This document shows, in pieces, positions 1-12,649 of a DNA stretch of 64,000 bases (position 1 is its first letter; every line of letters starts with the position of its first letter). A program made the position numbers and the translations under genes. Source of the DNA: Opisthorchis felineus (Eukaryota; Platyhelminthes; Trematoda; Opisthorchiida; Opisthorchiidae); NCBI GenBank assembly GCA_004794785.1, contig SJOL01010112.1, forward strand, positions 30,483-94,482, given 5' to 3'. The notes beneath the pieces were generated by a model. That model was given only the letters and a program-made list of their open reading frames with translations. It did not search any database and had not been told where the DNA came from.

Positions 1-3000
1 ACGAGATGTTGGCGATATTGCTCCAGGCAGATAATACATGATTAATCTTCCGTGGTTTATTCGTGTCTTCATTATCTCATGTTTGAATTTACAATCTAAA
101 TTTAATGCTTCATTCATCCAATTGATACCGACAACACCTTGTGGCAACTTCTGTCCACCTGAGCTGATCAATTGTGGTTTTACTGTACGAGGTTTACGAA
201 AAATAGGGACTCTGGACTCTGCATTCTAGAACCACATGATACTCATACAACGCAAGGCACCCATCCATAGTCCCGCCTGAAAAATGCATAATGAGTGCTC
301 ACTGCTATGGTAAATTGAGTAGTGTTTTCACACATTGACCTTGCAGCAAGACGTCCTTAAATAACCGAAGATTTACTTCCATTATTGACGTTTCGGTCTA
401 GCGTTCCCTCTGATCCATTTCGGCACCAAACTTCCTATCTTACTTGCTGCTACGAAAGGGAAACCAGTAATGCACTACGGTCGCAGGAGAGAACATTAAA
501 CAGCATTCTCCCCAAAACAGATCCTTTGAAAAGCGTACGCTCCTGAGGGGAGTTCACAACAGTACTCTATGGTTTTGCCCTACAGCCATCTTATATGGGG
601 TCATATTCTCATCAGGTTGGAAGATACTTGAGACCGATCGAAAAGCCATCGTTTCAAAAAGATTTGGCCCAACATTAAATCAGTCGACTGTTACCACATC
701 TTTCTGGAACGAGGCTATATTCCTCTTTCTTCATGATTGTAGTCAGTGAAACACGTCAAGGATATCGGGTAAGTGTCGGGGACAACTTCTCTATAGGCTG
801 TGAGAAAGTTTGGGTTTAATTACTTTTGGACGTGATACCACGCACTCTTAGTGGGTAACCTATCGCAGAGCGATACAACACTACTAATCACGAAAGGCGT
901 CAAAGTTGAGAGTTTTTAATTGTTTTCCGAGGAGACAGCTCAATCTGCCATTTTAATAATGACTCATCCTCCCTTCTATGGAGAAGTGAAGCCCTATTTA
1001 TTGCGGTCACTTACAGTAGGTCTTATTGGGATCTTCTCTCGCGGTCAGTTATCCGACTCCGGATTACATTCGTCCATATGATGGTGTTAGTGAATATTCG
1101 ATTGTTCGTAGGTGTTCGCAGTTTGGTTTACGGAGCTTGGCACTTCATTAGAACACGTGTCTCCGTAGCTTGTAATGACGCGTTCATCAAACGGTTCGAT
1201 GGCCTTTTACCATAAACGTTTGTTGCACGCGGACTATGGACACCCAACGCTGGTTTCGAACGATTACGTCACAACTGTAGACTCCTTACTTCTTGATGGG
1301 AAGTGATTACTATGCGGAACTTTTCTCGTTTCTTGTCGGGGCGGACGCGTGCGGTCTTCCTATTTCCTTTTAAAGCCCTGACAGATGTTTTGCGATGTTT
1401 TTTTCGAGACCGAAGCCCATGCACGTGTGAACTTTAAAAACTATTATAACCCAATCTGTTGTGATTTTTTGCAAAGTTTCCCCCCGATTGGTTTGCAGAT
1501 GTCGGGTTTTCGTTAAGTCGAATAAATTTTCCAACATATGGTAGGAAACATTTTTTCCTAATTCTTGCGTGATGATTTTACATATCAATGCATCTTTGAT
1601 GGTGCCATGGGAGTGAAGTGGAAAAATTCAACCGCAAGCATAGAAGCCAAGATCCACTGTTCTTTTGCTTCCGAAACTTAGCCTCTTTTGGAAGGAATAC
1701 CAGAGCTGTGCATCAATTGGAGTACTGAATCCATGCCTTCCAGGAACCCTTTCTTCTGTCAGTTGTCCTAGCAACTTCAGGTTGGGTCACCTCATAACCG
1801 GTTATTTCACAAGTCAAAAACAAGACCAAAAGCTAGCTGGTACGATCGATATGCCCGGTCGTGGAAGCAATAGTTGACCCACATTTCCGGGGCGTTTTTA
1901 AGGGTGTGGGTCAAATTCATACGTTTGTCAATTGTTCTGGGAACTTTTGTGTGATACAGTGCCTCCTCAATTAAGGAAAAACAATTTTAAAGTAACATTG
2001 ATTGGAATCCTCCGTTGTACGAAAACTGCTCGCTCAGTTCGTATGGTCTTGTGATGGAGGTTAGGGAGCCTTTAGCTACGTCGCGGGACACAGTTGCTTC
2101 TCCCTACACCGGTTTAGGGTTCGGCTAAGAACCTCTAGATTGACCACTAATCGCCTATCACTACGCTCATTCGAGTTGTCCTTCACTTCAGTGAAAAAAT
2201 CCTGATTGTTAGGAGATAAATGTTTTTTTGGTGACCTTTCCGTCACATGCATTTGTAACAATCAGTTAACTGCAGAGGCTCACCTAGCCCGGATGGGTAC
2301 TGGGTGGTCACCTTAAATCGCTGTAAGTTCTGTACATTGCCACCAGTAGGATGATGGATTATTTTCGTAACACACAGCGGTTGTTCACGTATCTGACCTT
2401 AGCAAATACTGGTTCTCCTACTTTCGTGAACTGACACTGGACTCACAAACATGGAGATCTTGTCCTAATGGGATACACTGGTCCTCTGCGTGTATTAAAG
2501 TCCATCTTGCAAAACCCTGCAGCTCCAAAACGGGTATGAAGAGGTTGCAGACACAGTGTTATCAAAATAACCAACTAAACTGGCCACAAATTAGTTCACG
2601 GAAGTTTACGTTTTGAACTGTCCGGGATATGTAGATAAAAACTCAACAGGACGGCACATTTAGGCAACGGAACTATGAATTCGTCCCAGTTTGTCTGCCT
2701 GATTACTGCTCTATTCAGAGCATTTTACCGGGTGCTGGATGGTATCTGAAGACTTAGTAATATTTTCTTTCAGCCATAATCGGGCATTTAATAGGATGTT
2801 CTTTATGTTCAAACTTCTATGATGCCTCAGCCCTTCTGACAGTTACTCACGCTCGAACCCGTTGGCAGTCTGTTCTGCTGACGTCCTCAGTAGGGACACA
2901 GGACCATAAAAGCAAATCACTAGAGCAGCCGATAAAAATATAAACGTAGACGAGAGTTTATTGTTCGGCTCCTTACGGCTGTTGAAATTTAGCAAAGAAT

Positions 3001-6000
3001 TTTCACATTTTCATATTTTGTGCCCACGATAACGTCGCGATTCACATGACAACGATGACTGTGAGAGATGAAATGATGATCCGTTAGGGTAAGCACCGTC
3101 GGAGTCACACGCTCAGGTAGTGAATCGTACCATTCATACTAAATCGATACGTGTACATCAGAGGGACCCAGTTAACGCGTAGGAAGGATTAATCATCTTG
3201 AATTAATTATCCCACTTGCTGAATGAGGAATGTTAATGAGGGATTTGTTTATGCGGAGCGACCTTGCCGTCATCCGCCCGAATTTATCGAAGCACTTTTC
3301 TACTGTCTAAGTCAGTGCAAGGAAGAATCATTTGATGTTTTACTGAGAGACTTTTCCCACTGAGTACCTCAGTTAAGCTTATCTCATCTATGGCAAGTTG
3401 AGTGACATGTTTCTCAGCTTCTCGTGATTCAGAATTCTTCTGTAATCAGTCCCTTTTGCGGATGGATGTATAAGAAAGTTGTAACTTTTATTTGGTATCT
3501 GGGTTGTGTTCATTCTGGACGGAAGGACTGCATACAATTCAATACGCTTACAGTACAATACTTACCGTCGGTTCTTTATAGGAATGGTTTGTTAAGAAGG
3601 CCAGACAATGTTGAACGTGACACAATTTCCTGGACGCACGTTTTAGATTGAAAAGATTTGCACCTGTCCGGCTTTTGCTCAGTGCTGTGAAATCTCGAGG
3701 CCTATTTACGTTGTATTTTCCGTTGCCCGTTCTTGTCACGCCCTCCATCTCCTTAGCCAACATTCACCTTGTTTTTTTTCCCTGGGAAGTTACGACAGTT
3801 TGTCTGACCAGCAATTCTCTATTGAGAGCTGTGTGCATACGCGTGTCTGTTGTGTTCTTCCATACGCCTTCCAATCGGAGATTAATTGCGATTATTCATG
3901 CTTACGACAGACACTTTGTTGTTTCTTATCCATTCGCAATTGACTCATCTCATTTTCTCACTAACCAGCCAGTCCGGAGAATGGTTGGGTTTGGTAACCC
4001 AGATTATTGGTCTGTTGTCACACACACACACACACACACATCTGCGTCGTCTTGTTTTGTGGTCGGTCACACAAGATCGATATTGGCTCGTTAATTCGCC
4101 TGAGTATCAGGAATAAGCAATCCAGCCGTGGTAATTGACAGTCCTTTTTTGGTGATGCATGTAAATTGGTGTCGCATGGAGGTGTTTTTGAGGGTGTGTA
4201 GTGACTACAGACAGTCGTGCGATCAACCGAATCGTCTATCCTTTTGTTGATTAACGTTGGCAGCCGAAAGTCTTCTTGTTAGCTGAGAAGATTTGGTGAC
4301 AGGCTAAGCCCGTCCTGCAGTGCGACATACCTCATAACTACCGTAATTCCAAGAGGTCTCGATGTCCTCAGAGTTGAGTGCTGTAAATGATTCGAACCAT
4401 TGCGGATCGATGTTTATTTCGCTTTGCGTCCCAACAATTCGGTCAGCTTACTTTAGTCAAGTTGAAGTTAGCTAGAAGTTTGTCTCTAGCAATACTGTTG
4501 AACTTCATGTATTTACTAACATACAACCCTATGGGTTTAGTTCTGCATAGAACAGTTATGAGAAAAGGTACCTCATCACGTGCGTTTGTAGGCAGGTGAG
4601 GAAGAATGAACTAGAAAGTAGTTGGGTACTTTCCCTTCCGTTTGCCTGCCCGTCATATGCAGCGTCTCAAGCAAAGACGGACCACGGAGCTGCAGGACTG
4701 CTGGTTTCTTCCAGAGAATAATTCCCCAATTCTACCCATAGGGTGGGTGGAAAAGCTGGGTAGCACAATACGGAGTTTGCACTTCTTAGAGCTCATCAGC
4801 TAGACTTAGTCCCAGACTTCCTATCAAGATTTGTTGTACTTGAACACCAAATTGTAGTCATGTTGCGATGAATATCGAATTTAGTTGGTTTTGCTGTGAG
4901 CCTCAGCTAAAATTCGCCTGAATTTCAGCACAAGCAGAGCCTCATATTCCAGTCGGAACGATATCGAAGTCGTTTCACCAATTGCAACAAGATCGGTGGT
5001 AGCGACTTCCTCAAACAGTAGAATCGTTTTTTATCCACTTTACAACATGATATGGACATTTTCCTAGGCTGCAGGTTTTCATAGTGGCCTATGAATTCCA
5101 TTTGATTGGATTTCTGTTCCGTCTGCGCATGCAATTCATCTTCCGTTTCACTGCTTAATTCTCTATTTCAAGCTCCATTTATAAATGTGTCGCAATACCC
5201 ATACGTTTGTGCAGCTGAACAACCCTAATGACATCACAACACTCGTCGACTATGGTGTTTCACGTTCCTTCTTCCTCACGGCCAATTTCCCGTCTGTTGT
5301 CAAAACTGAAGTTTGTCCGTGACAGAATTCATGCTCCATCGCACTTTTAAGTGTGACGACTGACACCTCATGACAGTTGTAATCTCGTTGTTGTTGTTAT
5401 TGAATGTTTCTGGTGTCTTCGCGCGATTTTCGTGTTGTTTCGAAGCCAGTCACCCAGGAACAAGGTGTTCCTACCAAACTAAAATCGTATGATCGGGTTG
5501 TTCACTCAACCACGGTTAGAGAAGGCGATGGAGTGAGATCAATATACCGATAAACTGTCCTATTTGGAGAGTCCGCAGCAGCCACAATCTGGTGTGGGGT
5601 CAACTCGAAAAGATGTCACATTCAGGGGACACCAACTGCCGTAATCATCTCAAACTAAGACACTACGGTCCAGGAGTAGTAGATAACCTCTCGTGCTGGT
5701 GGCCTTCCTTGAGAAGCTACACAGTAAATTGTGACTGACGAGAAAGTCCATTGTGGATTCATAGAGGTGAAGTTGTTTTTATTGAGAACTGTTTTATCTT
5801 GGATGAGCGGTAGAGGCTCTTTGTAACGACCACTTACCCCATGTGAGTGTTTCTGATCAGTCCAATCAAACTGATTCTTCATTCCTCGGGAACCGGCCGA
5901 TCATTCCTCTTGCTCTGAATTACGTTTCCCCCATGTCACCCAAACCTTCCGGCCTCTAGGAAAATAATTCAAAATAATGTTTCTTGTGCGTGAGTTTCTC

Positions 6001-7293
6001 TGGAGCGGCCCGTTGCAGTCGGTTGTGTAGGCTGAGCCGAATGTGTACTTTTAGCCCAGTTGATAAGCGTGACAGTTGGTCTTGCATTGTGACTCAACTG
6101 TTCATGCGTGACCATTACTGGTGCACAACCTTCATTTCTTTCAAGACCGGTATGTCCATCTCGTTTGCCTTTCTCGTTATTTTGTCGGTAGGAATCGATC
6201 GATTACTTCCCCCTTGGGTTTCGGATGGGAAGGGTTGTACCGTTCTTTGCCGTAGAGTAATTGGGAATACGTTGTTTCGAATACTCACATACTTACAACT
6301 TTCTGTCTCAGATTAACATTATTGTTTGGTAGTAGTGCTTCGAACCTATGATCTACCTTCAAGTTTATCTCTATCAGTATTTCACTATTTCGTTCTGGTA
6401 GAGCCAAGGTACAGGTTTGGATCAATCATCAGGTCTATCTCCATTGCCAGGTAAAATTGTTTTCGAGAACGAATCGATCCGCTTATTTCCCTGTCCGTCG
6501 ATGTGTTCTGGCTAACTTCCAAAGGTGAACTGTTTACCTGGCGAGCCATACGATTACAGTATCGATTGCTTTTATTCACACAAGTTTTCTTTCAGCTTAT
6601 TGGTGCCCGTCGCCGTGAGCTCAGCCGACCGTCCCTCGTGACTGAGTTTTGTTCCTCGGTCCCTTCGGAATCCTGGTGGTGTCTGAATGCCTTTCGTATA
6701 GTTGTCCACTTCTCTTCTTGAAATTATTTCGCTCCAATGTCTTTAGATGTGAAAATCAACCCAGCTACCCACTTGGACTGGGCTGTCTAACTGACACATT
6801 CAGAAATACGGCTGACTATGATATATTCGCTAGAAAGCACTTTGTCCTGGTGGGAATAATTTACGTGCTGTCATTTGAGATTGGTAGAATTTACACTATT
6901 GTATTCAGATGAAAAAGGGTCAGAATTATGATTGAGTGATTGATTGATTGATAGCGGCAAACAACCAACACGTTCAGCCTAGCTGCCGGTTTCGCGGAAG
7001 ATGTGTCAATCTGGGAAAGACAGGACCATCACTGTTGTACTGGCAGCTGGAAATTTGTGTCAGTGTACCAGATTTACAAATTGCATTAGTTGAGTCGGCT
7101 TATCCTAGACAATCATTTGTGCAGTCGAACATATTTTTATGTAGTGATCGTGTGAGCGCCATCGAGGGGGATTGTTTTCTAAAGTTTGGTGAGATATCCA
7201 GACTCAGAGTGTGGATACCGTCACCGTAATTTGTCCAAAGTCATCCTGTAAGACATTACAAGCTTCTTGTGTTCTTATCTTAAAAAAGCGCTG
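1..7293. other. Non-coding stretch upstream of the first recognised MAP1 exon
   Basis: No frame here resembles a known protein, and the open frames of 60-150 codons lack recognisable domains or paired splice sites that would join them. The missing first part of the MAP1 N-terminal domain should lie here or beyond the left edge, but I could not find it. The only structured item is a CA microsatellite near 4.02 kb, listed separately. This may be intron or 5' intergenic DNA; the sequence alone does not decide. Confidence 0.5.
4019..4040. repeat. (CA)11 microsatellite
   Basis: Eleven uninterrupted CA units are read directly from the sequence. The repeat lies in non-coding DNA and makes artificial Thr-His runs in two overlapping chance frames. 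Confidence 0.97.
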
Positions 7294-7440
7294 CACCATA
7301 ACCCTGAAGAAACCACAGAAAGTGTAAGGGTGATGGTGACGAACCGTCTGCAAGTCAAGTGCGACGCTCGGCGAACAAATCAACACCCTCCAGATCACCT
7401 ACCAGTGAATGCATTCGAGCTACCAATACTCCAACACATT
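7294..7440 (+). repeat. Dispersed repeat family B, copy 1, with a hairpin
   Basis: The segment holds the recurring motif GGTGACGAA(A/C)CG, followed by a stretch ending in CGGCGAACAAATCAACA. The same order recurs at 27.6 kb and 42.2 kb on the + strand and at about 34.7 kb on the minus strand. At 7294-7338 the arms CACCATAACCCT and AGGGTGATGGTG can pair with one mismatch around a 21-nt loop. It is probably a fragment of a retroelement end, but I cannot name the family. Confidence 0.55.
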
Positions 7441-7493
7441 ACTTTCTTTCATAGTCCCACATAAATTGTTCTGTGCTTCAAACTCTTGCTCAG

Positions 7494-7666
7494 AAATGAG
7501 TTGGTTTCTCCTGATGGCAAAACGATTCATTCATACTCTTCAAAGTTTTTTTCAGTGGTATTTCAAGCAAATTTCTGTATGCCACGTGACTCTGTCTTGA
7601 GCACTGATGACTCATTGTGTGAATTTCCACCTCGTTCGTTCCTATTGGATTCCAGCCTACGCAGAT
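7494..7666 (+). CDS. Tentative exon of the MAP1-like gene (N-terminal domain)
   Basis: This is an open segment that could come before the clearly recognised MAP1 exon. Its translation ends in LCEFPPRSFLLDSSLRR, which resembles the part of the MAP1 N-terminal domain (a C-P-x-x-x-x-W segment followed by N-L-x-R) that lies about 25 residues before the FPGG region. A possible acceptor ends at 7493; a second, with a better pyrimidine tract, ends at 7555. A weak donor (gtacga) at 7667 leaves phase 1, which is what the next exon needs. Against it: the similarity is low, the donor is poor, and no earlier exon was found to join it. Treat it as a hypothesis to test with transcript data. Confidence 0.33.
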
Positions 7667-7798
7667 GTACGATTGTCAGTGTCCACCTGTCTACCCATCA
7701 TCCTGTATGCTTGACGTTCGAAAAAACTGAATCCTATGTCTTTTAGAACTTTTGTTCTGCTGCTCATCATGATGACAAGGCTAAGTTTACCATATCAG

Positions 7799-8096
7799 TG
7801 TGGATAATCGATTCCTATGAAATTCCTGTTCTAGCCGCTTACGAAGGGATTCGGAGTTTCGTTCAACTTGCAATGGATCATCACCCGTCCACCGTTTTAT
7901 CGCTTACTTCGGATTCGACTCCTCTGGGTTGTGCCTTATCAGCACAACGCCCCGCGCTCTACTTCTTCCCCGGTGGAGGAATAACTTCCCAGGCGAGTGC
8001 TTTATTCTCCATCCAAGGGTTTACAATGCTACTTGGAGGAGCGTTCACGTCGAATAAGCCACCCAATTGGTGGGCGATGATAAGGAATTTGCCAAA
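7799..8096 (+). CDS. MAP1/futsch-like microtubule-associated protein, exon A (FPGG region)
   Basis: This is the first securely recognised exon of a MAP1-family gene, whose product binds and stabilises microtubules, mainly in neurons. The translation contains YEGIRSF, about 25 residues of linker, then ALYFFPGGG and FSIQGFTMLLGGAF, ending in WWAMIRNLPK. In vertebrate MAP1 proteins the same order is seen: a G-L-x-x-F segment, the FPGG turn, then an F-A-V-N-G-F-N-M-L-like strand and W-K-L-I-R-H. The donor is gtgagt at 8097, so the exon ends after two bases of a Lys codon. The acceptor is ambiguous: 7799 (after ...atcag) or 7835 (after ...ttctag). Both give the same phase; the longer version keeps residues that match the family. 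With 7799, the exons in this window encode about 2,016 residues. The gene's start codon is not seen. Confidence 0.82.
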
Positions 8097-9180
8097 GTGA
8101 GTGGTAGTTATGAGTTGAATCTATTATTGAATGGATGTCCATATTACTCTCGTTCAGGAGGTCCCCTTCCCATTCTGGTGCCAAAAATGATGTAGTTTCA
8201 CACCAAAGTAAGAAGTAAATCAGACCCACTGTCACCTGTCACCCAGCGTCCATCTTTGATCGCATTCGGACTTGAGTTCCGGTCATCTGACCTAAGAGAG
8301 TGGCACATTCCCCCTTGTCCTCCAGTGTACGTTGGAGGCTGACTGGAAGTGTCCGGCCTGAACAGACATGCATGTTTGGTACAGTGCTGTCCTTCTTATA
8401 GCGACTATTTCTTCATTAACGGAGATTATTCTGAAAATTTGAAACTTTCATACAACTTTCATAGTGTTTTCAGAAATCACTGCCATCACCCTTATGATGA
8501 CCTTTTCTTTTAACCCAATTCGGACATATTTCACCCATAAAAACGTTTGTGATTTACCGGACCAAGTGATTTGTTTTCCGTTTATCACGTACAACACTCG
8601 TGTCCGTGATGGCTATTTAAAGTGACACCTTGCACAACGTCAAGACCTTTGAATTTAACGCGAAGCAGAAGGGAGAAGATCACTCCAGGGCTATCCAGGG
8701 GTGGTTTGCTGACTGTATGTGGCCTGCCAGCTGTTAAAATAGTATACCGTCCATGGTGAGTTTCTTAAACAGAATTAATACCGCACGTTCGTGCAAACAT
8801 CCGAGTGTAATGTTGCAGACCTAACGATACCAAATGCTACGTATGTCTAACGCCGGAAAATGGGATTCGCTTGAGATGGACTGACGTTGCAGTTAGTTCG
8901 GCAGCTATAATAGCTTGTGACCTCAGATTGCTCAATGAGACTTTCGTTGCTCGTACTATACCGCCAAAAGAACCTGGCTCGTTTGTACGACTACCATGAG
9001 GCTCAGGGTCCGCAATGCCTAATTAACTGGCGGCATGCAACTTACATGCACGATCAACAGGCACCCATCCATTTTAATTTGAAAAAGTCATTGAGAATAA
9101 AAGCTGACTTCTATTAGGTATGCTGACGAGTACACATGTCTTTCCCGGAAATTTAACACCTTACTTGGTGCGCAGTGTTC
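8097..9180 (+). other. First part of the 7.6-kb MAP1 intron, no gene
   Basis: This is intronic sequence after the gtgagt donor. I see no coding similarity, and the open frames are short and unrelated to any family I recognise. The insertions that inflate this intron start just downstream. Confidence 0.6.
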
Positions 9181-9610
9181 GCCAATCCTTATCCGCCATG
9201 TTCAATTTTCCCGAAGCCGTTGTGTGCAAAGCGAGAACTCTTGCGTAGAAATGTTGCAATTCGCTGTATTTATGCGCAAACCTAAAACCATAATAGGCCT
9301 ATTGGGATTTATTTTAATCAATCTCCCTTCGTAATTTTTGGCGCGCAATCAATTTTAGATTTGCACTGGCATGACTCAGAAAGGTATGGGCTTGACTCCA
9401 GAGATGTTTGTGGAGAAATTGGTGGCTGCCCGGTTTTCAGTTTTCACAGGATTTGAGGCGTTAAACGAATACATGAGGGATAACTATGTGTTACTTGTGC
9501 GTGCAGTGGACAAAAAACGCTGTTTTGCTTTATGAGTGGCTTTACTGCACTTGGAAGCGACGTGGTGCTTGCCCCACGTCATTCCCAAGTACCGATTCAT
9601 ATTGCGTCAT
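9180..9610 (+). pseudogene. Inverted 5' fragment of a MULE-like transposase element
   Basis: The + strand reads MTQKGMGLTPEMFVEKLVAA, then F-x-G-F-E-A-L-N-E-Y, R-D-N-Y and D-K-K-R, and hits an in-frame stop soon after. This matches, residue by residue with substitutions, the start of the minus-strand transposase relic at 12384-12181. The similarity also covers about 190 bases upstream of the ATG (shared GTAGAA(A)...TGTTGCAATT(C/T)GCTGTA and GCACTGGCATG). It is a second, opposite-facing copy of the same element's 5' end, 2.6 kb away. It is non-functional: the rest of the protein is missing. Confidence 0.72.
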
Positions 9611-10312
9611 ATCTTATAACTGAGTACTGAGTACTGAGTAAGCTTGAACTGCATGAAGCCTCAGTACAAGACGAACAGACTAGAATCCAAATAGTTTTTC
9701 ACTGCTTCAGTATCAAAAGTGAAGCTAGAAATGAATGAATCTATTTCCTAGCTACAATAGAGATAACCGCTTACTTCGTCATATCAGTGGTGTACCTACG
9801 ATGAAGGCAGTTGCTGCAATTGATCTGGCAGCTATCTGCTAGTCCTCCTGGTATGGTTGAACCTAATGCAACGGCGTTCCGATCAGTGTAGCCTGTAGGG
9901 TCATGGCGGCGCACAAACCCGACTACCATTCAAAGGTCGCAGCAAAAGTCGGGTAGGTTGCTCCAACAAGGGCTGGAAAGCGTTTTTATTTGCATGCTTC
10001 AGATGAAGTCATCTTCGCCTCTAGCCTCTAACTGGCGCTCCAACGCAATGGTGCTGACATTATACAATAAATTCACGGCTTTCAGTTTGCAAAAATTGTG
10101 GAAACACGGATTTCTGGGACACACTGTGCTGGGCTTCTGTGCTTCCGTCCAAGTCGACATCATAGTGGGGCTTCTTTGCAGACCATTTGGCAACCACACC
10201 TGTGCGCTTCCTGGAGGAGCGTGGGGCTAGAGCACAGCAATAATGAGTCACATGTGTACTCAATTTTGGAACAGATCCTCACCGCAGATTGTCACTGCAT
10301 AGCGAGTAAGTT

Positions 10313-12620
10313 TCATAAGCACAACAGTCGATGTGACAGGATAAGCGATCCTCGGACACCACCGGTCAGCGCGACAAGGCGAGAGGTCACAAAGCACACA
10401 AAACCAATTTCTATGTCCTGAGACGGCCATCTGGGTTGAGACCCACTATCCTCGATCACCGAAGACAGGTCGTCCGTCACGGACGTTGAGTATCGCCGCA
10501 GCAGGATATGTTCCTGGACAATCAGCTGCCTAATGGCATTTGTGACTTTTCGCGGCTCCAGCAGCTGCAGTTTGTGCGCCACCCGGTTAAGTTTTTTCTT
10601 CAGGCCATCGAAAAGTGATGGGTATGATTTGGAAACATCTGTAAGGGGTGTCCCTAGCCTCGGTAATCAATAATCAGATAACCACCTTTGGTGGATGAGG
10701 AAGCAACCCATGAAAACGTCTGTTAATAATGTTTCTTACTGCTTGGAACGGACTGGCCCCTGAATACCGAGAGCAAGTGTATGCAAGGTACCCACATCGC
10801 CTGGTGAAAGGGCACGCGCACTAAGCAGCACAGGTGTCAACCATCTGGAAGCACTTTCAGGTTTGCACCAGAAACTATAATTCAGTTAACGTAGATTTAC
10901 CTCACCCTATGTTATTTCTAATACGGGGATAGTGGCCTCAAGTGCCTCAAAACGAGGGAAGGTGCATAGGTAGTAATTCGGTAAACCACGTTTAGAAAGC
11001 AACCGTCACCCTCCAGGATTTCCCTTCGGTCAAAATGGTATGACGTATGCATCCCATAATCTCGCATGAGCCACAGCGTGCCGGGACATCTTCTGTATGG
11101 CGTGTTCGAGACTGTCTGAGTGGTGCACCCGCCTTTTCAAGCGACCGTGGATGTTCTCCAGACGACTGTTAATCACATTGCCAAAGTGAACCATCCCGGA
11201 TTTTGCGTGTACCGCCCACTTGCGGGTGATACACAGTCAGTGGGCTGAGAGGCACAATACGAATCGTGAGTCCATACGGCACAGGATTTGCGGGTTGTGG
11301 CGGAATCTGTTTACTGGTAACGTGATAAAAAGAAAACATTGTCCAGATGAGGCATACGGTGGAATGTGTCGGCTGTTGGCGTAGAATGTCCATAACCGAA
11401 AATACACGAATGTTATGTGATACGTACGTGCTTCCTCATAGCTTTGCGAATATGGGAATGGTACAGCATGATACCACAGCCGAACCCGACCCTAGCCGTC
11501 CTCATTTGTGCCGCTACTCTGCCCATAACGGGCGTCTTCACTTGATACTGTTCGCCCATCATATCCCTGAACAAGGTAAACAGCTTGCGCATAGGATTAA
11601 ACTGCTCGCTTTTCACAAAGACATACCCGGTGCCAAAAGTCGCCTGATGCCCATGCCATCTGTGATCAGGAAGGTGTAGAGCTTGTATCTACGAGCCATA
11701 CATTAACTGCTTTGAAAAGACTCTCTCAAATCGGTTCGTTGCGTGCGTCTGACGAAGCATATTTGAGTGTAGTGCTCTTCCCCGACTGCAACACGAGCAT
11801 CCGTCCGGACTAGCGACGCCTCGCCAGGACCGAAAACAACATCTGCCATAATAAACCCAAACTATCCGACACTCACTCAACAGAACCGGTCGACACTTCC
11901 GGCAGCAGCTGTAGATTTCCTGAGTGGTAAGAACCTTGCAGAATTCATCGGCCACAAACTGCCGCACTTCATACGACGGTGTTCCATATTTCATCAAGAC
12001 CCTGCAGGTGCCCAACTCTTCTTCGACAAGCCGTCGGTTTACAGGTTGTCGGTCGTACAAGATGGTGGACAAAACCGGACTGGGCAACCGGTGCTTCGTG
12101 TACTGTTTTTTTTAATATTAAGAAATACGCTCAACTTGTTAGCTTCTTCTCAGTCCTCGATTTTCACTCTGTTTGTAGGGTTACGTGCTGCATTTGTACG
12201 ACAGCCCCTCATAACGCAAAACAGCGTTGGTACATTTTTTGTCCGCTGCGTACACAACTACCACATAGTTATCCTTCAGGTATTCGTTTAACGCATTCTC
12301 AAATGCTGTGAAGGATAAAAACCAGCTAGCCACCAATTTCTCAGCAAACATATCTGAAGTCAAACCCACACCTTGCTGAGCCATGCCAGTGCAATTGTAA
12401 AATTGAATGCGCGCGTCAAAAACTACGAGGGAAGACTAATTAAGACAAATTTCAACAAAAGCCAGACAGATTACAATGCTTTTTGATGTGAGCATACGTA
12501 CAGCAAATTGCAACATTTTGCCACAAACGTTTTCCTTCTACGCATAACGGTTTCGGAGAAAACTGCATATACCGGCTGAGGATCGGGCATCAGTGTTTAC
12601 ACAAGTTCTTAACTGCCTAC
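10313..12620 (-). pseudogene. Decayed MULE-like transposase with SWIM-type C-terminus
   Basis: This is a relic of a Mutator-like (MULE/ZSWIM-type) DNA transposase read on the minus strand. In order: a FAR1-like N-terminal segment (12384-12181: MAQQGVGLTSDMFAEKLVAS, then F-x-x-A-L-N-E-Y, D-N-Y); a helical segment V-E-E-E-L...Y-G-T-P-S-Y-E-V-R (12087-11880); the catalytic region, with T-D-G-M-G near 11655 and then PMRKLFTLFRDMMGE and HIRKAMRKH (11616-11420); NVINSRLENIHGRLKRRVHH (about 11190-11125); a degenerate CSRYSG motif where the SWIM finger should be (about 10765); and a C-terminal tail to 10313. These blocks sit in different frames with stops between, so it is a pseudogene. The family assignment rests on motif order and is an inference. 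Confidence 0.65.
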
Positions 12621-12649
12621 AATCACATCTATTTAGTTATATTTAAAGG

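Noticed and set aside
3648..4094. 148-codon open frame on + strand
   Set aside because: It runs through a CA microsatellite, starts at TTG, and shows no domain or splice context.
11979..12311. 110-codon + strand frames overlapping the transposase relic
   Set aside because: These are antisense shadows of the minus-strand MULE-like coding sequence.
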